A DNA stretch of 44,916 nucleotides from a virus. A program made the position numbers and the translations under genes. The stretch spans positions 1-44,916 of IMG/VR virus record IMGVR_UViG_3300005841_000046. One strand, 5' to 3'. Positions 1-8,221 of the stretch are shown piece by piece (positions within the stretch are counted from its first letter, which is position 1; each line of letters opens with the position of its first letter). The notes under the pieces are model-generated. The model was not told where the DNA came from, ran no database searches, and saw only the letters and a list, made by a program, of their open reading frames with translations.

Positions 1-1277
1 GATTCGACCGCGAGGGACAGCAGGACGCCGCGACCTACCATGCACAGCGCCAGGCCGAGCTCGACAAGAAAGACGGCATGGCCGGCGTCATGCTCGCCAA
101 GCAGCTCGAGGAAGCCGCCGTGAACACCGCGGATCCGATCGCGCGCGCTCGAGGCATGAAGGCCGCTGCCGACGTTCGGGCGATGAGCGACCAGCAGCTC
201 AAGGGCTACGTCGAGATGCGCAGCCAGCATGATCTACAGGCGCAATCGAACGCGATCGCCGGCGGCCACCTCGGGGAGACGATCCGGCACAACAAATTCG
301 AGGAGGGTTTCCAGGTCTACAAGGAGAACCAGGAGGCCGAGCTCAAGGCCGCAGCTCTGGCCGCAAAGCAGCAGGGCAAGCTATCCGATGAGGAGAGCAA
401 GCGGGCGCTGTACATCCCCGGGCCCGATGGGCAGCGCATTGTCGCTCGCAAGTCCGACGGCTCACCGGTGTTGAGCGGCACACCAGAGCTGGCATCGAAG
501 GATAACGATATGGTGTCGGCCGCTGCGTCGTACAACCGGCTTATCGGTCAGATGGTCCGCGGGATGAACGACCACGGCGGGGAATCCGGGTATTTCAAGA
601 GCTCAGATTGGCAGAAGATGCAGACCGACCTCGAGAGTGCCGTGGCCGAGCTACACGACGCGTACGGGATCACGTCATTTCGTGAGCCCACCATGAAATT
701 CTTCGAGAAGATGACCACCGGTGGAGTCGACCCCACGTCGTTTATCTTCGATGCAACGTCGGCGCTGAAGAGGAGCAACGAGAACCTACAAGCCAAGGTG
801 AACTCTCGCGTGCAGGGTCGCGGATACGACGGTCCAGCATTCAAATTCCAGGACACGTCGGCCCCGCCGGCTCCGCAACAGACCGAAGAAGATGAGACGC
901 TGAAACGAGGCCTCGTGAACCCATACCGGATGTCGCCCAACATCCTGGCGACAGAAGTCGGCAAGCTGAGCTCGCGAGGTGAGCTCGGACGAAACGAAAC
1001 GATCAGCACGAGGTTGCGAGATGCCGGTGATGTTCTGCCATCGGTCAGGCAGGCGATGCTGACTGCGGCAGCCGGCGTCGCTTCGTCGGACCCGCGCGTC
1101 CGGCAGATCTCCATAGAACGGCTCGACAAGCTCGCCAGCGAATCGGAATCCCCCGGCACCGCGGCTCTGGCCAAAGAGCTACTTGATCGGGCGATCAACG
1201 AGCAGATCGCCAAAACACCAGGGTCGCCGGAGTTCGTGCGCGGGCCGGGCGGCGTTCCCGCGCCATCGGTGAGGTAG
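1..1277 (+). CDS. Putative internal virion protein, C-terminal part (5' end cut off)
   Basis: The reading frame is open from base 3 and no start is visible, so this is the C-terminal part (about 425 residues) of a longer protein; the first ATG at 78 is internal. The sequence is rich in Ala, Glu, Gln and Lys and predicted mostly helical, with no signal peptide or membrane segment and no enzyme motif that I recognise. It abuts the next gene with no gap (TAG then ATG). Position before a very large Ala/Gly-rich protein and next to lysis genes suggests a structural or DNA-ejection role, by analogy with internal virion proteins of podoviruses. That role is inference only; I do not recognise the family. 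Confidence 0.6.
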   Translation, partial: FDREGQQDAATYHAQRQAELDKKDGMAGVMLAKQLEEAAVNTADPIARARGMKAAADVRAMSDQQLKGYVEMRSQHDLQAQSNAIAGGHLGETIRHNKFEEGFQVYKENQEAELKAAALAAKQQGKLSDEESKRALYIPGPDGQRIVARKSDGSPVLSGTPELASKDNDMVSAAASYNRLIGQMVRGMNDHGGESGYFKSSDWQKMQTDLESAVAELHDAYGITSFREPTMKFFEKMTTGGVDPTSFIFDATSALKRSNENLQAKVNSRVQGRGYDGPAFKFQDTSAPPAPQQTEEDETLKRGLVNPYRMSPNILATEVGKLSSRGELGRNETISTRLRDAGDVLPSVRQAMLTAAAGVASSDPRVRQISIERLDKLASESESPGTAALAKELLDRAINEQIAKTPGSPEFVRGPGGVPAPSVR

Positions 1278-4200
1278 ATGCCGGATACCGTAACACTGCG
1301 CGACAGCGACGGCCGCGCGTATGGAGTGCCGGCCGAACAAGCGGCGGCATACATCGCTCAGGGATTCCGTCCGGAGACCGAACCGGAACATCTTGATCGC
1401 ACCGCAGCGGAGACGTTTCAGGCCGAGCATGGCGGGATCGGCGGCGCCCTCGCCGCCGGCGGCGTTGGCGCGCTGAGCGGCATCACGCTCGGGTTATCGG
1501 ATCAGGCACTCGGCGGCCTGGGGGCCGGCCGGACGCTTCGACACCTCGAGGCCGAGCATCCGTACGCGACCGGAACCGGCACGCTGGTCGGTGCGCTCGC
1601 GCCGTCGATCCTGACCGGCGGCGCTGCGGCCGGTGAAGAAGCGGCCGGGCTCGGCGCCAAGATCCTCGCGCGCAGCCCGGCGGCGCTCGCAGGGCGGGCG
1701 GGTGGCGCGGTATCTGGTCTCGGCGAGGGCGCCGGGCTCGCTGGCCGCGTCTTGGCCGTGACCGCCGGGGCCGCGACCGAGGGAGCGCTGTACGGCGGCG
1801 GCCAGTACCTCACCGAGTCGGCGCTCGAGGACAAACCTCTGTCGGCCGAGGGATTCGTGGCCGGCATGGGCCACGGCGCCCTGTTCGCCGCGCCAATCGG
1901 CGCCGGCGGGGTCCTGGCCAGCAGCACGCTCCAGAAGGTGCGCTCGCTGTTCCCGCGATCGGAGGTCAGCGCAGCGGCGGCGTCGGGGATCAAGGGCCAG
2001 GCATCCTCAGGGCTCGCCCAGGCGCTGCGGGACGGCGACCAGATGGCCGCCGCCGCAGAACGAAAGCTGTCCGACATCGATGCTGGGGTGCAGGTCGCGA
2101 ACGCTGGCGAGACATCGACGCGGCGAGTGTTCGGCGCAGCCGACCCGCAGGCTATCGGCGATCAGGTTTCCGGGGCCGTCGACCGGCACCAGGTCACGGG
2201 GGCGATCGATGCGTACCGTCAGGCACGCGGCCAGTTCGCGTCATGGCTGGCCGAGGGCGGTGATCCCGAGCTCGAGCGAGCGCTCGCCGGCATGCAGCCG
2301 TCCGATGACCTGATGGGTCACGCGGTGCCGATCGGCGAGTTCGGTCCGCCGGGCGCGCGCGGGATCAAGACGCCTGGGGAATTGCAGCGCGCTGCGGAGG
2401 TCGGCGTGGAACCCTTGCCAGCTCCGCAGGCCAGCGATCAGCCAGCCACCGCGGTAGGCAAGCGGATCGCAACTGGAACCCCGGTAGAGCCCGTTCCCGC
2501 CCGCGCCATCCTCGAGAATGCCGCCGCTGAACAACCAGCGGTCTCAACCGGACTGCCCTCGCGCGCGCGGAACGCCGGACGCTATAAGGCTGCCGCGCCA
2601 GAGGTCAGCGCACCAGCTGCCGCCGGAAAGCCAGTCCTGCTCCAGGAGACCGAGCGGCTCCTACGCGAGCAGGGCATCGAGGCCGACGCCATGGCCGAGA
2701 TCCGCAAGGGCAATAGCCCGCTCGTGAATGGAATCCCGAGGCATGCCGTCCTCGACAACGAGCTGCTGCATACGGGAGAGGACTACGCAGAAGGAGTGCT
2801 CGACGCGCGAGACATCGCAGCCCACGGGTACTACGAGCCCGAGGGGGGGCATGCCGACGTCGTTCGCAACGCCAACGCCCGGAAGGCCATCGCTGAGGGG
2901 CAGCGCGAGCCGATCAAGCTCGGCGTGTCACCCGACGGCAACATCGTGGTGATCGACGGGCGGCATCGCCTTGCGGCTGCCATCGAGGCCGATGCGCCCG
3001 TCCATGTGAAGTGGACGACGAGCCACGAGCCGGCACCAACCGACGTGCTCCGCGGCGCCAAGCAGAGCGACCTCGAAGCGATGCTTCGCGGCACCAAGGC
3101 AGCTGTCGACCGCGGCGCCGAGATCGCAGATGTTGGGCGTGAGCCTGCGCTTGCAGCCCGCGCCGCCAAGGAGGCCAAGGCATCAAGTGCGGCCGAGCAC
3201 TTCCGAGCCAAGGCGTTGGCAGCGCGTGCGGAGCGCGCCGGTCTTGGTGATCCAAACGCTCCATGGAACGCTGGGATGTCCGCAGGCGCCGGCCACGAGG
3301 GGTCAGCGATGGCGGCCGAGGAACGCGCTCTACAGGCACAGGCCCGTGAAGCGGGGGCCGCGTCGGCATGGGACGCAGCCCGGTCCGGAGAGGTGCCGTC
3401 AATGCCATCCGGCCTGACCGGGCTGCACCAGCAGCTCGGACTCAATCCACCACGAGGTGAGGCCGCGGTCAGCGAGCGTGGGACCGCAGTCGACAGCCTG
3501 ATCAAGGAGCGGATGGCTAGCGTCCGTGACGAGGCGGCGATCGCGAAGGCGATCATGCGTCACAACGGCAAGGCGCGCGACATCGGACCAGACATCGGCC
3601 GAGGTGCCAAGGTTGTCGACGCTCTGGAGAACGCGAGCGCGCGATTGACCGATGTTCTCGGCGCCGAGGCCCCCGGGACCGCGGTGCAAAACGCGGCGGC
3701 ATATCGGACCGCGATCCAGGAGGCGAACGCGCGCGCAGCGACAAGCTCGGCGAAGGCCGCGGCCGACCTGGCGGGCAAGGCTCAGGCGGCAGATGCGACG
3801 GTCGTCGATGACGACATCGCGGCCGCGCTCCGCAAGCATGCCTCCCGACCGCGAGAGAGCGCCCCCAAGCTGCTACCAGGTGCTGTACCAGCATCGGAAA
3901 CGGCGGGAACCGGCGTGCGGCTCGCAGATGTTGGGTCCGCGCTCGAGGTACTCCGCGCGGTCGGGGCCCACGTGCCCGCCGTCTCGAGCATCCCGGTGAT
4001 CGGACCAATCCTCGGCCTCTGGCTCAAAGCTCGCGCCGTCATGGGCATCCTGGGGCGCAAGGGCGGTGCGATCGGCCGCAGCACCGAAGGGCTGATCGCT
4101 GGCACTGCGGCCGCCGCGCGGGATCGCATCATCGCGGCCACCACCACGCTGCTCGAGGGCGGTGCGAAGGTCGCTGCGAAGGCACCGCGAGCAGCCGGAC

Positions 4201-4868
4201 CCGCCGTGTTGCTCGCGGGTGCGCTGTTCCCGGGCGGGGAGAAACACGACGATGACACCCCCCGCGCTCTGTTCGACGCCCGATCGGACGACATCACCCG
4301 GGCGATGCAGCCGGGTGCGATCGACCAGGCGATCGGTCAGCGCTATCCGACCTCAGATCCGGCGATGCACGATGCGATCGTCGCGCAGGTACAACGCGGG
4401 ATCGCGTTCCTCGATTCGAAACGCCCGAAGGCAACGGTGTTGCCTGGGATGCTGCCGGGCGATGGCGCTTGGCACCCTTCGCTTGCTGCGATTGAAGAAT
4501 TCGGCCGGTACGTGCACGCCGTCAACGACCCTGTGAGCGTGCTCGAGGATCTTGCGGTCGGGAAGATTTCGGCCGAGGGTGCCGAGACGTTGCGGGTCGT
4601 CTACCCGCAGATGTTCGCGTACGCGCAGATGTCGCTCATGAAGGCCTCGCAGGAGATGGCCAAGACGCTGCCGTATCCTCGACGGATAACGCTGTCGATC
4701 CTGTACCGACTTCCCGTCGATGGCACGATGCAGCCAGCGCACGCTAGATACCTGGCAGCGCCGAGCGCACCGCCGGCCGCGCTCGCTCCGCAATCCGCCT
4801 CATCTGGGCCGCTACGGCTAGGTCAGCAAACCATGTCTCCGCTCGACCAGCGAGCGGCAGGAGGGTGA
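1278..4868 (+). CDS. Large Ala-rich putative virion protein with embedded ParB/Srx-like domain
   Basis: 1196 residues, very rich in Ala and Gly. Residues about 45-220 and 880-990 contain long hydrophobic Gly/Ala stretches that could insert into membranes. Residues about 450-610 carry a ParB/sulfiredoxin-like segment: a PIKLGVSPDG strand followed by NIVVIDGRHRLAAAIEAD at 555-572, matching the family's conserved D-G-R-H-R box. The rest is helical and Ala-rich. The start ATG touches the stop of the preceding gene. Family knowledge: ParB-like folds bind CTP or DNA, or act as nucleases; in some phages they sit inside very large virion proteins. Inference: an ejected or internal virion protein forming part of a DNA-delivery channel, with an enzymatic or nucleotide-binding module. 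No lytic transglycosylase motif was seen. Confidence 0.7.
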   Translation: MPDTVTLRDSDGRAYGVPAEQAAAYIAQGFRPETEPEHLDRTAAETFQAEHGGIGGALAAGGVGALSGITLGLSDQALGGLGAGRTLRHLEAEHPYATGTGTLVGALAPSILTGGAAAGEEAAGLGAKILARSPAALAGRAGGAVSGLGEGAGLAGRVLAVTAGAATEGALYGGGQYLTESALEDKPLSAEGFVAGMGHGALFAAPIGAGGVLASSTLQKVRSLFPRSEVSAAAASGIKGQASSGLAQALRDGDQMAAAAERKLSDIDAGVQVANAGETSTRRVFGAADPQAIGDQVSGAVDRHQVTGAIDAYRQARGQFASWLAEGGDPELERALAGMQPSDDLMGHAVPIGEFGPPGARGIKTPGELQRAAEVGVEPLPAPQASDQPATAVGKRIATGTPVEPVPARAILENAAAEQPAVSTGLPSRARNAGRYKAAAPEVSAPAAAGKPVLLQETERLLREQGIEADAMAEIRKGNSPLVNGIPRHAVLDNELLHTGEDYAEGVLDARDIAAHGYYEPEGGHADVVRNANARKAIAEGQREPIKLGVSPDGNIVVIDGRHRLAAAIEADAPVHVKWTTSHEPAPTDVLRGAKQSDLEAMLRGTKAAVDRGAEIADVGREPALAARAAKEAKASSAAEHFRAKALAARAERAGLGDPNAPWNAGMSAGAGHEGSAMAAEERALQAQAREAGAASAWDAARSGEVPSMPSGLTGLHQQLGLNPPRGEAAVSERGTAVDSLIKERMASVRDEAAIAKAIMRHNGKARDIGPDIGRGAKVVDALENASARLTDVLGAEAPGTAVQNAAAYRTAIQEANARAATSSAKAAADLAGKAQAADATVVDDDIAAALRKHASRPRESAPKLLPGAVPASETAGTGVRLADVGSALEVLRAVGAHVPAVSSIPVIGPILGLWLKARAVMGILGRKGGAIGRSTEGLIAGTAAAARDRIIAATTTLLEGGAKVAAKAPRAAGPAVLLAGALFPGGEKHDDDTPRALFDARSDDITRAMQPGAIDQAIGQRYPTSDPAMHDAIVAQVQRGIAFLDSKRPKATVLPGMLPGDGAWHPSLAAIEEFGRYVHAVNDPVSVLEDLAVGKISAEGAETLRVVYPQMFAYAQMSLMKASQEMAKTLPYPRRITLSILYRLPVDGTMQPAHARYLAAPSAPPAALAPQSASSGPLRLGQQTMSPLDQRAAGG

Positions 4869-4871
4869 ACG

Positions 4872-5291
4872 ATGTCAGAGATTGCGTACCCATCAGATAT
4901 CTTTCAGGGACTGCAGCCGGTATCAGCGGCGACCTACTACGGCGCCGGTGGTGATAGCTCACTCATTCACACGGTTCACCTCCAGTGGGACGCCGCGTTC
5001 GCCGGGGTGTTTACCTTCGAGCTGAGCAACTTCACGGGACTCGATCCGAAGGTGACCGGCACTTCCGGGCAGTGGATACCGATCTGCGCGTTCAGCCTCG
5101 CGAGTGTCGTCGGTGGTACGGTGGCCAGCAACCCGGCAACGGCGGGGACGCCAGCCTCGGTCACGGTGGTCGCGGGGAATGCTGGCGGTGCCGTGCTTCA
5201 CTTCGCATCGTTGGGGACCTATGCGATGCGCGGAAAGGTCAACTGCTCGGCCCAGGGCGTGATCCGATTCAGACCGCATGGGACGTTTTGA
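4872..5291 (+). CDS. Small beta-rich putative structural protein
   Basis: 139 residues, acid-poor, rich in Gly, Ser, Thr and Val with alternating hydrophobic residues typical of a beta-sandwich; no signal peptide. It starts three bases after the preceding stop, with AGGAGG-like bases (gcaggaggg) just before the ATG, so a strong ribosome site. Its size and texture resemble the small protein encoded right after the capsid gene (39560), though no clear residue alignment is visible. Likely a virion accessory such as a decoration or fibre-associated protein; function not established. Confidence 0.6.
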   Translation: MSEIAYPSDIFQGLQPVSAATYYGAGGDSSLIHTVHLQWDAAFAGVFTFELSNFTGLDPKVTGTSGQWIPICAFSLASVVGGTVASNPATAGTPASVTVVAGNAGGAVLHFASLGTYAMRGKVNCSAQGVIRFRPHGTF

Positions 5292-5293
5292 TC

Positions 5294-5863
5294 GTGATCG
5301 ACAACACCGCTCCGGTCGCATATCTCACCCAGGATCCGACGCCGGAGGAAACGGTGCTCGCCGAGCAGGTCGGTCAGCATCTCGGCGCGCCCGTTCCCTT
5401 CTGGATGTTCGCGCGGCTCGCTCTGAAGCAGTGGGGGGTATCAGCCTGGGCAGCATCACGTCGGAAGATGGAGCGACGCTTGAGGCGTTGGGTGATCGCC
5501 GGTGCGAGCATCGCGGCGACCAACCTCGGGGGTCTCTTCGTGTTCCTGTACCACCGAGCCGATGCGATGGCAGAGCAACAGCGGGCGGTCGGTGCCGAGC
5601 AGGAGCGGGCCGCCGAACTCGCTCGCGACGTCCAGCGGTACCGCGACGCCACGGAGGAGACCATCCGCGAGCTGCGGCTCGACATCAGGGAGCTTCGCGC
5701 GGCGATGCGCAAGATGACCGGCGTCGACCCAGAAGGCGCTCACAGCGGCGATCTGCTGCGCATCCCGAGCGCTTTCTCTCTGGTGATACCGTTTTTGTCG
5801 CCTTCGACGATGACGCCTGGCCCGATGTGTAGAAGTCACAGCCTGATGTCGCCGGCGTCTTGA
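5294..5863 (+). CDS. Single-pass membrane protein with coiled coil (possible lysis protein)
   Basis: 189 residues from GTG, which lies two bases after the previous stop; the next in-frame ATG is about 37 codons on. N-terminal about 60 residues are soluble and end in a basic patch (RRKMERRLRR). One transmembrane segment follows (about 61-85, AGASIAATNLGGLFVFLY), then a charged heptad-like helix to about residue 140. This architecture would fit a spanin- or holin-associated membrane protein of the lysis region, but no family is recognised. The last about 35 codons have poor G/C at third positions, and another frame looks more protein-like there, so the C-terminus may be disturbed. It ends directly against the oppositely oriented lipoprotein gene. 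Confidence 0.55.
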   Translation: MIDNTAPVAYLTQDPTPEETVLAEQVGQHLGAPVPFWMFARLALKQWGVSAWAASRRKMERRLRRWVIAGASIAATNLGGLFVFLYHRADAMAEQQRAVGAEQERAAELARDVQRYRDATEETIRELRLDIRELRAAMRKMTGVDPEGAHSGDLLRIPSAFSLVIPFLSPSTMTPGPMCRSHSLMSPAS

Positions 5864-6082
5864 TCAGGGAGCATCGACGGCGGCATCGAACCCCGCGGGA
5901 TCGGCGGGGAGCGCAGCCCCGCACCGCGATCCCGTACAGAACCTACACGACCCCAGCGGGTCAGCCCTGCAGTCGATGTTCTCGCTGCATGGGAGACCGC
6001 ACGCCCGCGGGCTGATGTCGGGGTCCGGTGGCGCGACGCACGAGGTCGAAGCCAGGATGAACAACACGGCGATAGTTCTCAT
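5864..6082 (-). CDS. Small Cys-rich putative lipoprotein
   Basis: 72 residues from the ATG at 6082; an ATG five codons upstream is also possible. The N-terminus is a typical signal peptide (MRTIAVLFILASTSC) ending in a weak lipobox (STSC), so Cys15 could be lipidated and the protein anchored at the cell surface. The mature part has six further Cys (CGLPC, DC, SC, FC, RCG), suggesting disulphides. It runs against the surrounding lysis genes and its stop codon abuts that of the preceding gene. Small Cys-rich lipoproteins are common in Myxococcota, and phage-encoded ones may alter the host surface or act as outer spanins; both are inference. No good ribosome site is visible. Confidence 0.5.
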   Translation of the reverse strand: MRTIAVLFILASTSCVAPPDPDISPRACGLPCSENIDCRADPLGSCRFCTGSRCGAALPADPAGFDAAVDAP

Positions 6083-6133
6083 GCCGCGTTGTATCACGGT
6101 CGAGTGGTATCGTTTGGCGAACGAAAGGACCCC

Positions 6134-6931
6134 ATGACCAGACCACGACCTATCCCAGAGACGCCACTTCTGATCGGAATTATCGAGATCCTTGCGATCG
6201 CCGCACTCATCCTGATCGCCTTCGGGATCCTACATCCCGCGCATGCCGCGAGCTCAGACCCCACGCCGGTGCTGGTCTCTGCGGGCGGCACGGCGTGGGA
6301 CACGTGGACAGCGAACGGGCCCGGGTGGGGCGCGGTGATCGCAGCGAATGCCGGCCTGCAACTGTTCCTGGCGCGGCAGCACTGGCTGGCCCAGGGCCGG
6401 CTTCTCGCGGCGCTCACCGGAGTTGGCCTCGTGCTGGTCGCGGTCGTCAACTGGCACCTCGGGGCAGCGCCGAGCGCTGGCATCATGACGGCCGCGATGG
6501 GCGCGATCGCGCTGGTCGTGCACCCGACCGTAAAGGGCGCCACCACGTCGACCTTTCGCGGCCCGACGACGCTCGGAATCGTGCTGCTACTCGGCGTCTG
6601 TGCCGGATCGTGCGGCAGCTCGCAGCCGTCCCGGGCGAACGCGATCAGCACGATCGACACTGGCCTGATCACCGCGCGCGCGGCCGTGCGGACGTACGAA
6701 CTCGATCGCGCGCGCGCCATCATCGAGACCACGCCAGACAAGCTCGCCCGCTCGGCCCCGCTCGGAGAGCTGCGCGCCAAGGTCGACAGGGTCATCATGG
6801 CGCTGGACGCCGCGACCTACGCGCTCGACGCGGCCCGCGGGGTCAATGACGACACGTCGATCAAGGGCGCGCAAACCGCGCTCGAAAACGCCCTTGCTGC
6901 GGTGGCCGCGCTGACCGGGGGTGGGCAATGA
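6134..6931 (+). CDS. Multi-pass membrane protein with lipoprotein-like C-terminal half (holin candidate)
   Basis: 265 residues from the ATG preceded by gaaagga. Hydrophobic segments: about 10-35 (LLIGIIEILAIAALILIAFG), about 90-115, about 120-140 and about 150-170. The last (TLGIVLLLGVCAGSC) looks like a lipoprotein signal ending in a lipobox-like GSC, followed by a soluble helical 100-residue part. So the protein reads like a holin-type membrane domain fused to a lipoprotein-like (outer-spanin-like) domain. It lies upstream of a small gene pair and the endolysin, in the lysis cassette; ATGA overlap with the next gene. Holin function is inferred from topology and position only. Confidence 0.6.
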   Translation: MTRPRPIPETPLLIGIIEILAIAALILIAFGILHPAHAASSDPTPVLVSAGGTAWDTWTANGPGWGAVIAANAGLQLFLARQHWLAQGRLLAALTGVGLVLVAVVNWHLGAAPSAGIMTAAMGAIALVVHPTVKGATTSTFRGPTTLGIVLLLGVCAGSCGSSQPSRANAISTIDTGLITARAAVRTYELDRARAIIETTPDKLARSAPLGELRAKVDRVIMALDAATYALDAARGVNDDTSIKGAQTALENALAAVAALTGGGQ

Positions 6932-7194
6932 GGGCGCTCGCCGCTCTCGAGGCCAAGCTCCGCGCCATCTCGCCAGAGCTCGAGGACGTGATCGCCGTCC
7001 TGCGCGTAGTCCAGGGCGCCACCGGGCTCGGCGGCCAGGCCGCGCAGACCGGGCTCGACATCGCTGGAGCCGCGGTCAAGGCTCTCGAGGACCACGCCGC
7101 GGGAGCGATCACCCACGAGCAGCTCATGGCGCAGATCGCCCAGGCGCACGCCGACACCGCTGCCGATCGCGCCGCCGAGGATGCTGCACCGTGA
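6928..7194 (+). CDS. Small helical protein of the lysis region
   Basis: 88 residues, starting in an ATGA overlap with the membrane protein before it. Helical, with a Leu/Ala/Glu-rich N-terminus and a Gly-rich centre (ATGLGGQAAQTGLDIAG); no signal peptide or clear transmembrane segment. Resembles small proteins that accompany holins in phage lysis cassettes, but I do not recognise a family. Confidence 0.55.
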   Translation: MRALAALEAKLRAISPELEDVIAVLRVVQGATGLGGQAAQTGLDIAGAAVKALEDHAAGAITHEQLMAQIAQAHADTAADRAAEDAAP

Positions 7195-7400
7195 GCGGCG
7201 ACCCATGGCCCGCGTACCCGCTAGTTCCATTCGCGCATCCGATGGTATGCTGCGCGCCCCAGCCGTTCTATGGCCAGCAGGAGTTTCCATGCACGATCTC
7301 CGTCCCGACGGCATTCACGGCGCCCTATAGGCTAACCGATGATGATGTCGAGCGAATCGCTCGGCGAGTCGTCGAGCTACTGAAGGATGCAGCGCCGTGA
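7191..7400 (+). CDS. Small hypothetical protein between holin-like gene and endolysin
   Basis: 69 residues from a GTG that overlaps the previous stop (GTGA) and ends overlapping the endolysin start in the same way, which supports the frame. N-terminal half is Pro-rich with three Cys (MVCCAPQPFYG, FPCT); C-terminal half is a predicted amphipathic helix (DDDVERIARRVVELLKDA). Function unknown. Confidence 0.55.
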   Translation: MSGDPWPAYPLVPFAHPMVCCAPQPFYGQQEFPCTISVPTAFTAPYRLTDDDVERIARRVVELLKDAAP

Positions 7401-7978
7401 GCCCAGCGCGAGCATCCACCGGACCGCGCCCGCTCTACAGCGCTGCCGCGGCCGTCCAGCGCGCGCTCGATCGGGTAGGCCATGGCATCTACCAGCTGGG
7501 AACCGGAGACATCCTGTCGAGCGGCGAAGACAAGCGCGACTGCTTCGGGTTCGCGGTCTGCGAGTGCTTCGGGATCACGCGCCACCGCCCGGGCTACAAC
7601 CGCGGGTGGAACGACTCGCATGGCGGACCGACCGTCGTCGACGACCTCAACTGTAACAGCATGATCGAGGACGCGAAGCACGGCCAGGAGCTGGCCGAGG
7701 TCGCATTCACGCCGGCGCCTGGCCTACTGATCATGTACCCGACGATCCACTTACCCGGCATCCCCCACCCGTGGATCGGTCACGTCAAGATCATCGTCGG
7801 CGTCGACCGGGTTACCTCGTGGGACCATGATCATCCAGACTGGTCGCTGATCGACACGGTCGAGTGCATGCCGCACACGCCGGCGATCGTGCGCGGCACC
7901 GGAGCTGGAATGGCGGCGCACGACAAGCTGTGGCCGTTGCCGCAGCACCGGACTGTGATGGTACGGATCATCCCGTAG
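7397..7978 (+). CDS. Putative endolysin, NlpC/P60-like cysteine peptidase
   Basis: 193 residues from GTG. The nucleophile motif is D48-C49-F-G-F, equivalent to the DCSGF box of NlpC/P60 and CHAP enzymes, and the His motif is IGHVKIIVG with H129, equivalent to GHVGIYIG. Family knowledge: such enzymes cut peptide bonds in peptidoglycan stem peptides. There is no signal peptide, so export would depend on the holin-like protein upstream; gene order (membrane protein, small genes, this gene) fits a lysis cassette. It ends 12 bases before the converging leftward operon. Alternative: a structural-protein-associated peptidase. The catalytic pair is clear, the exact cleavage specificity is not. Confidence 0.7.
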   Translation: MSPARASTGPRPLYSAAAAVQRALDRVGHGIYQLGTGDILSSGEDKRDCFGFAVCECFGITRHRPGYNRGWNDSHGGPTVVDDLNCNSMIEDAKHGQELAEVAFTPAPGLLIMYPTIHLPGIPHPWIGHVKIIVGVDRVTSWDHDHPDWSLIDTVECMPHTPAIVRGTGAGMAAHDKLWPLPQHRTVMVRIIP

Positions 7979-7990
7979 CGCAGACGACGA

Positions 7991-8221
7991 TCATCGCCCG
8001 CCCCGGTGGCGAATCTGCGCTGCCCGAGCGCTCGCCTCTTGCAGGCCGCATCCGAGTGGGCACGCCGCCGGAGTGATGTCGATCGGTGCGCCGACCTCGA
8101 TGCCGGTCAGCACGGCCATCACGCGCCCATCCTTGCTCACCTGGATGTCGATGCGACCGCCGTTGCCGAGCTCGATCGAGTCGAACTTGCCGGGTCGCCA
8201 AGCGCGATCGCGCTCGCTCAC
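7991..8221 (-). CDS. Small protein, last gene of the leftward operon
   Basis: 76 residues from GTG overlapping the stop of the ATPase gene (GTGA). N-terminal half reads as a beta hairpin (GKFDSIELGNGGRIDIQV), followed by Cys-containing C-terminus (CPLGCG). Coupled to the recombination genes, so possibly accessory to them; no known family recognised. Confidence 0.55.
   Translation of the reverse strand: MSERDRAWRPGKFDSIELGNGGRIDIQVSKDGRVMAVLTGIEVGAPIDITPAACPLGCGLQEASARAAQIRHRGGR

Noticed and set aside
3-1277. Start at ATG 78 for the first gene
   Set aside because: Frame with coding character is open to the window edge, so this ATG is internal.
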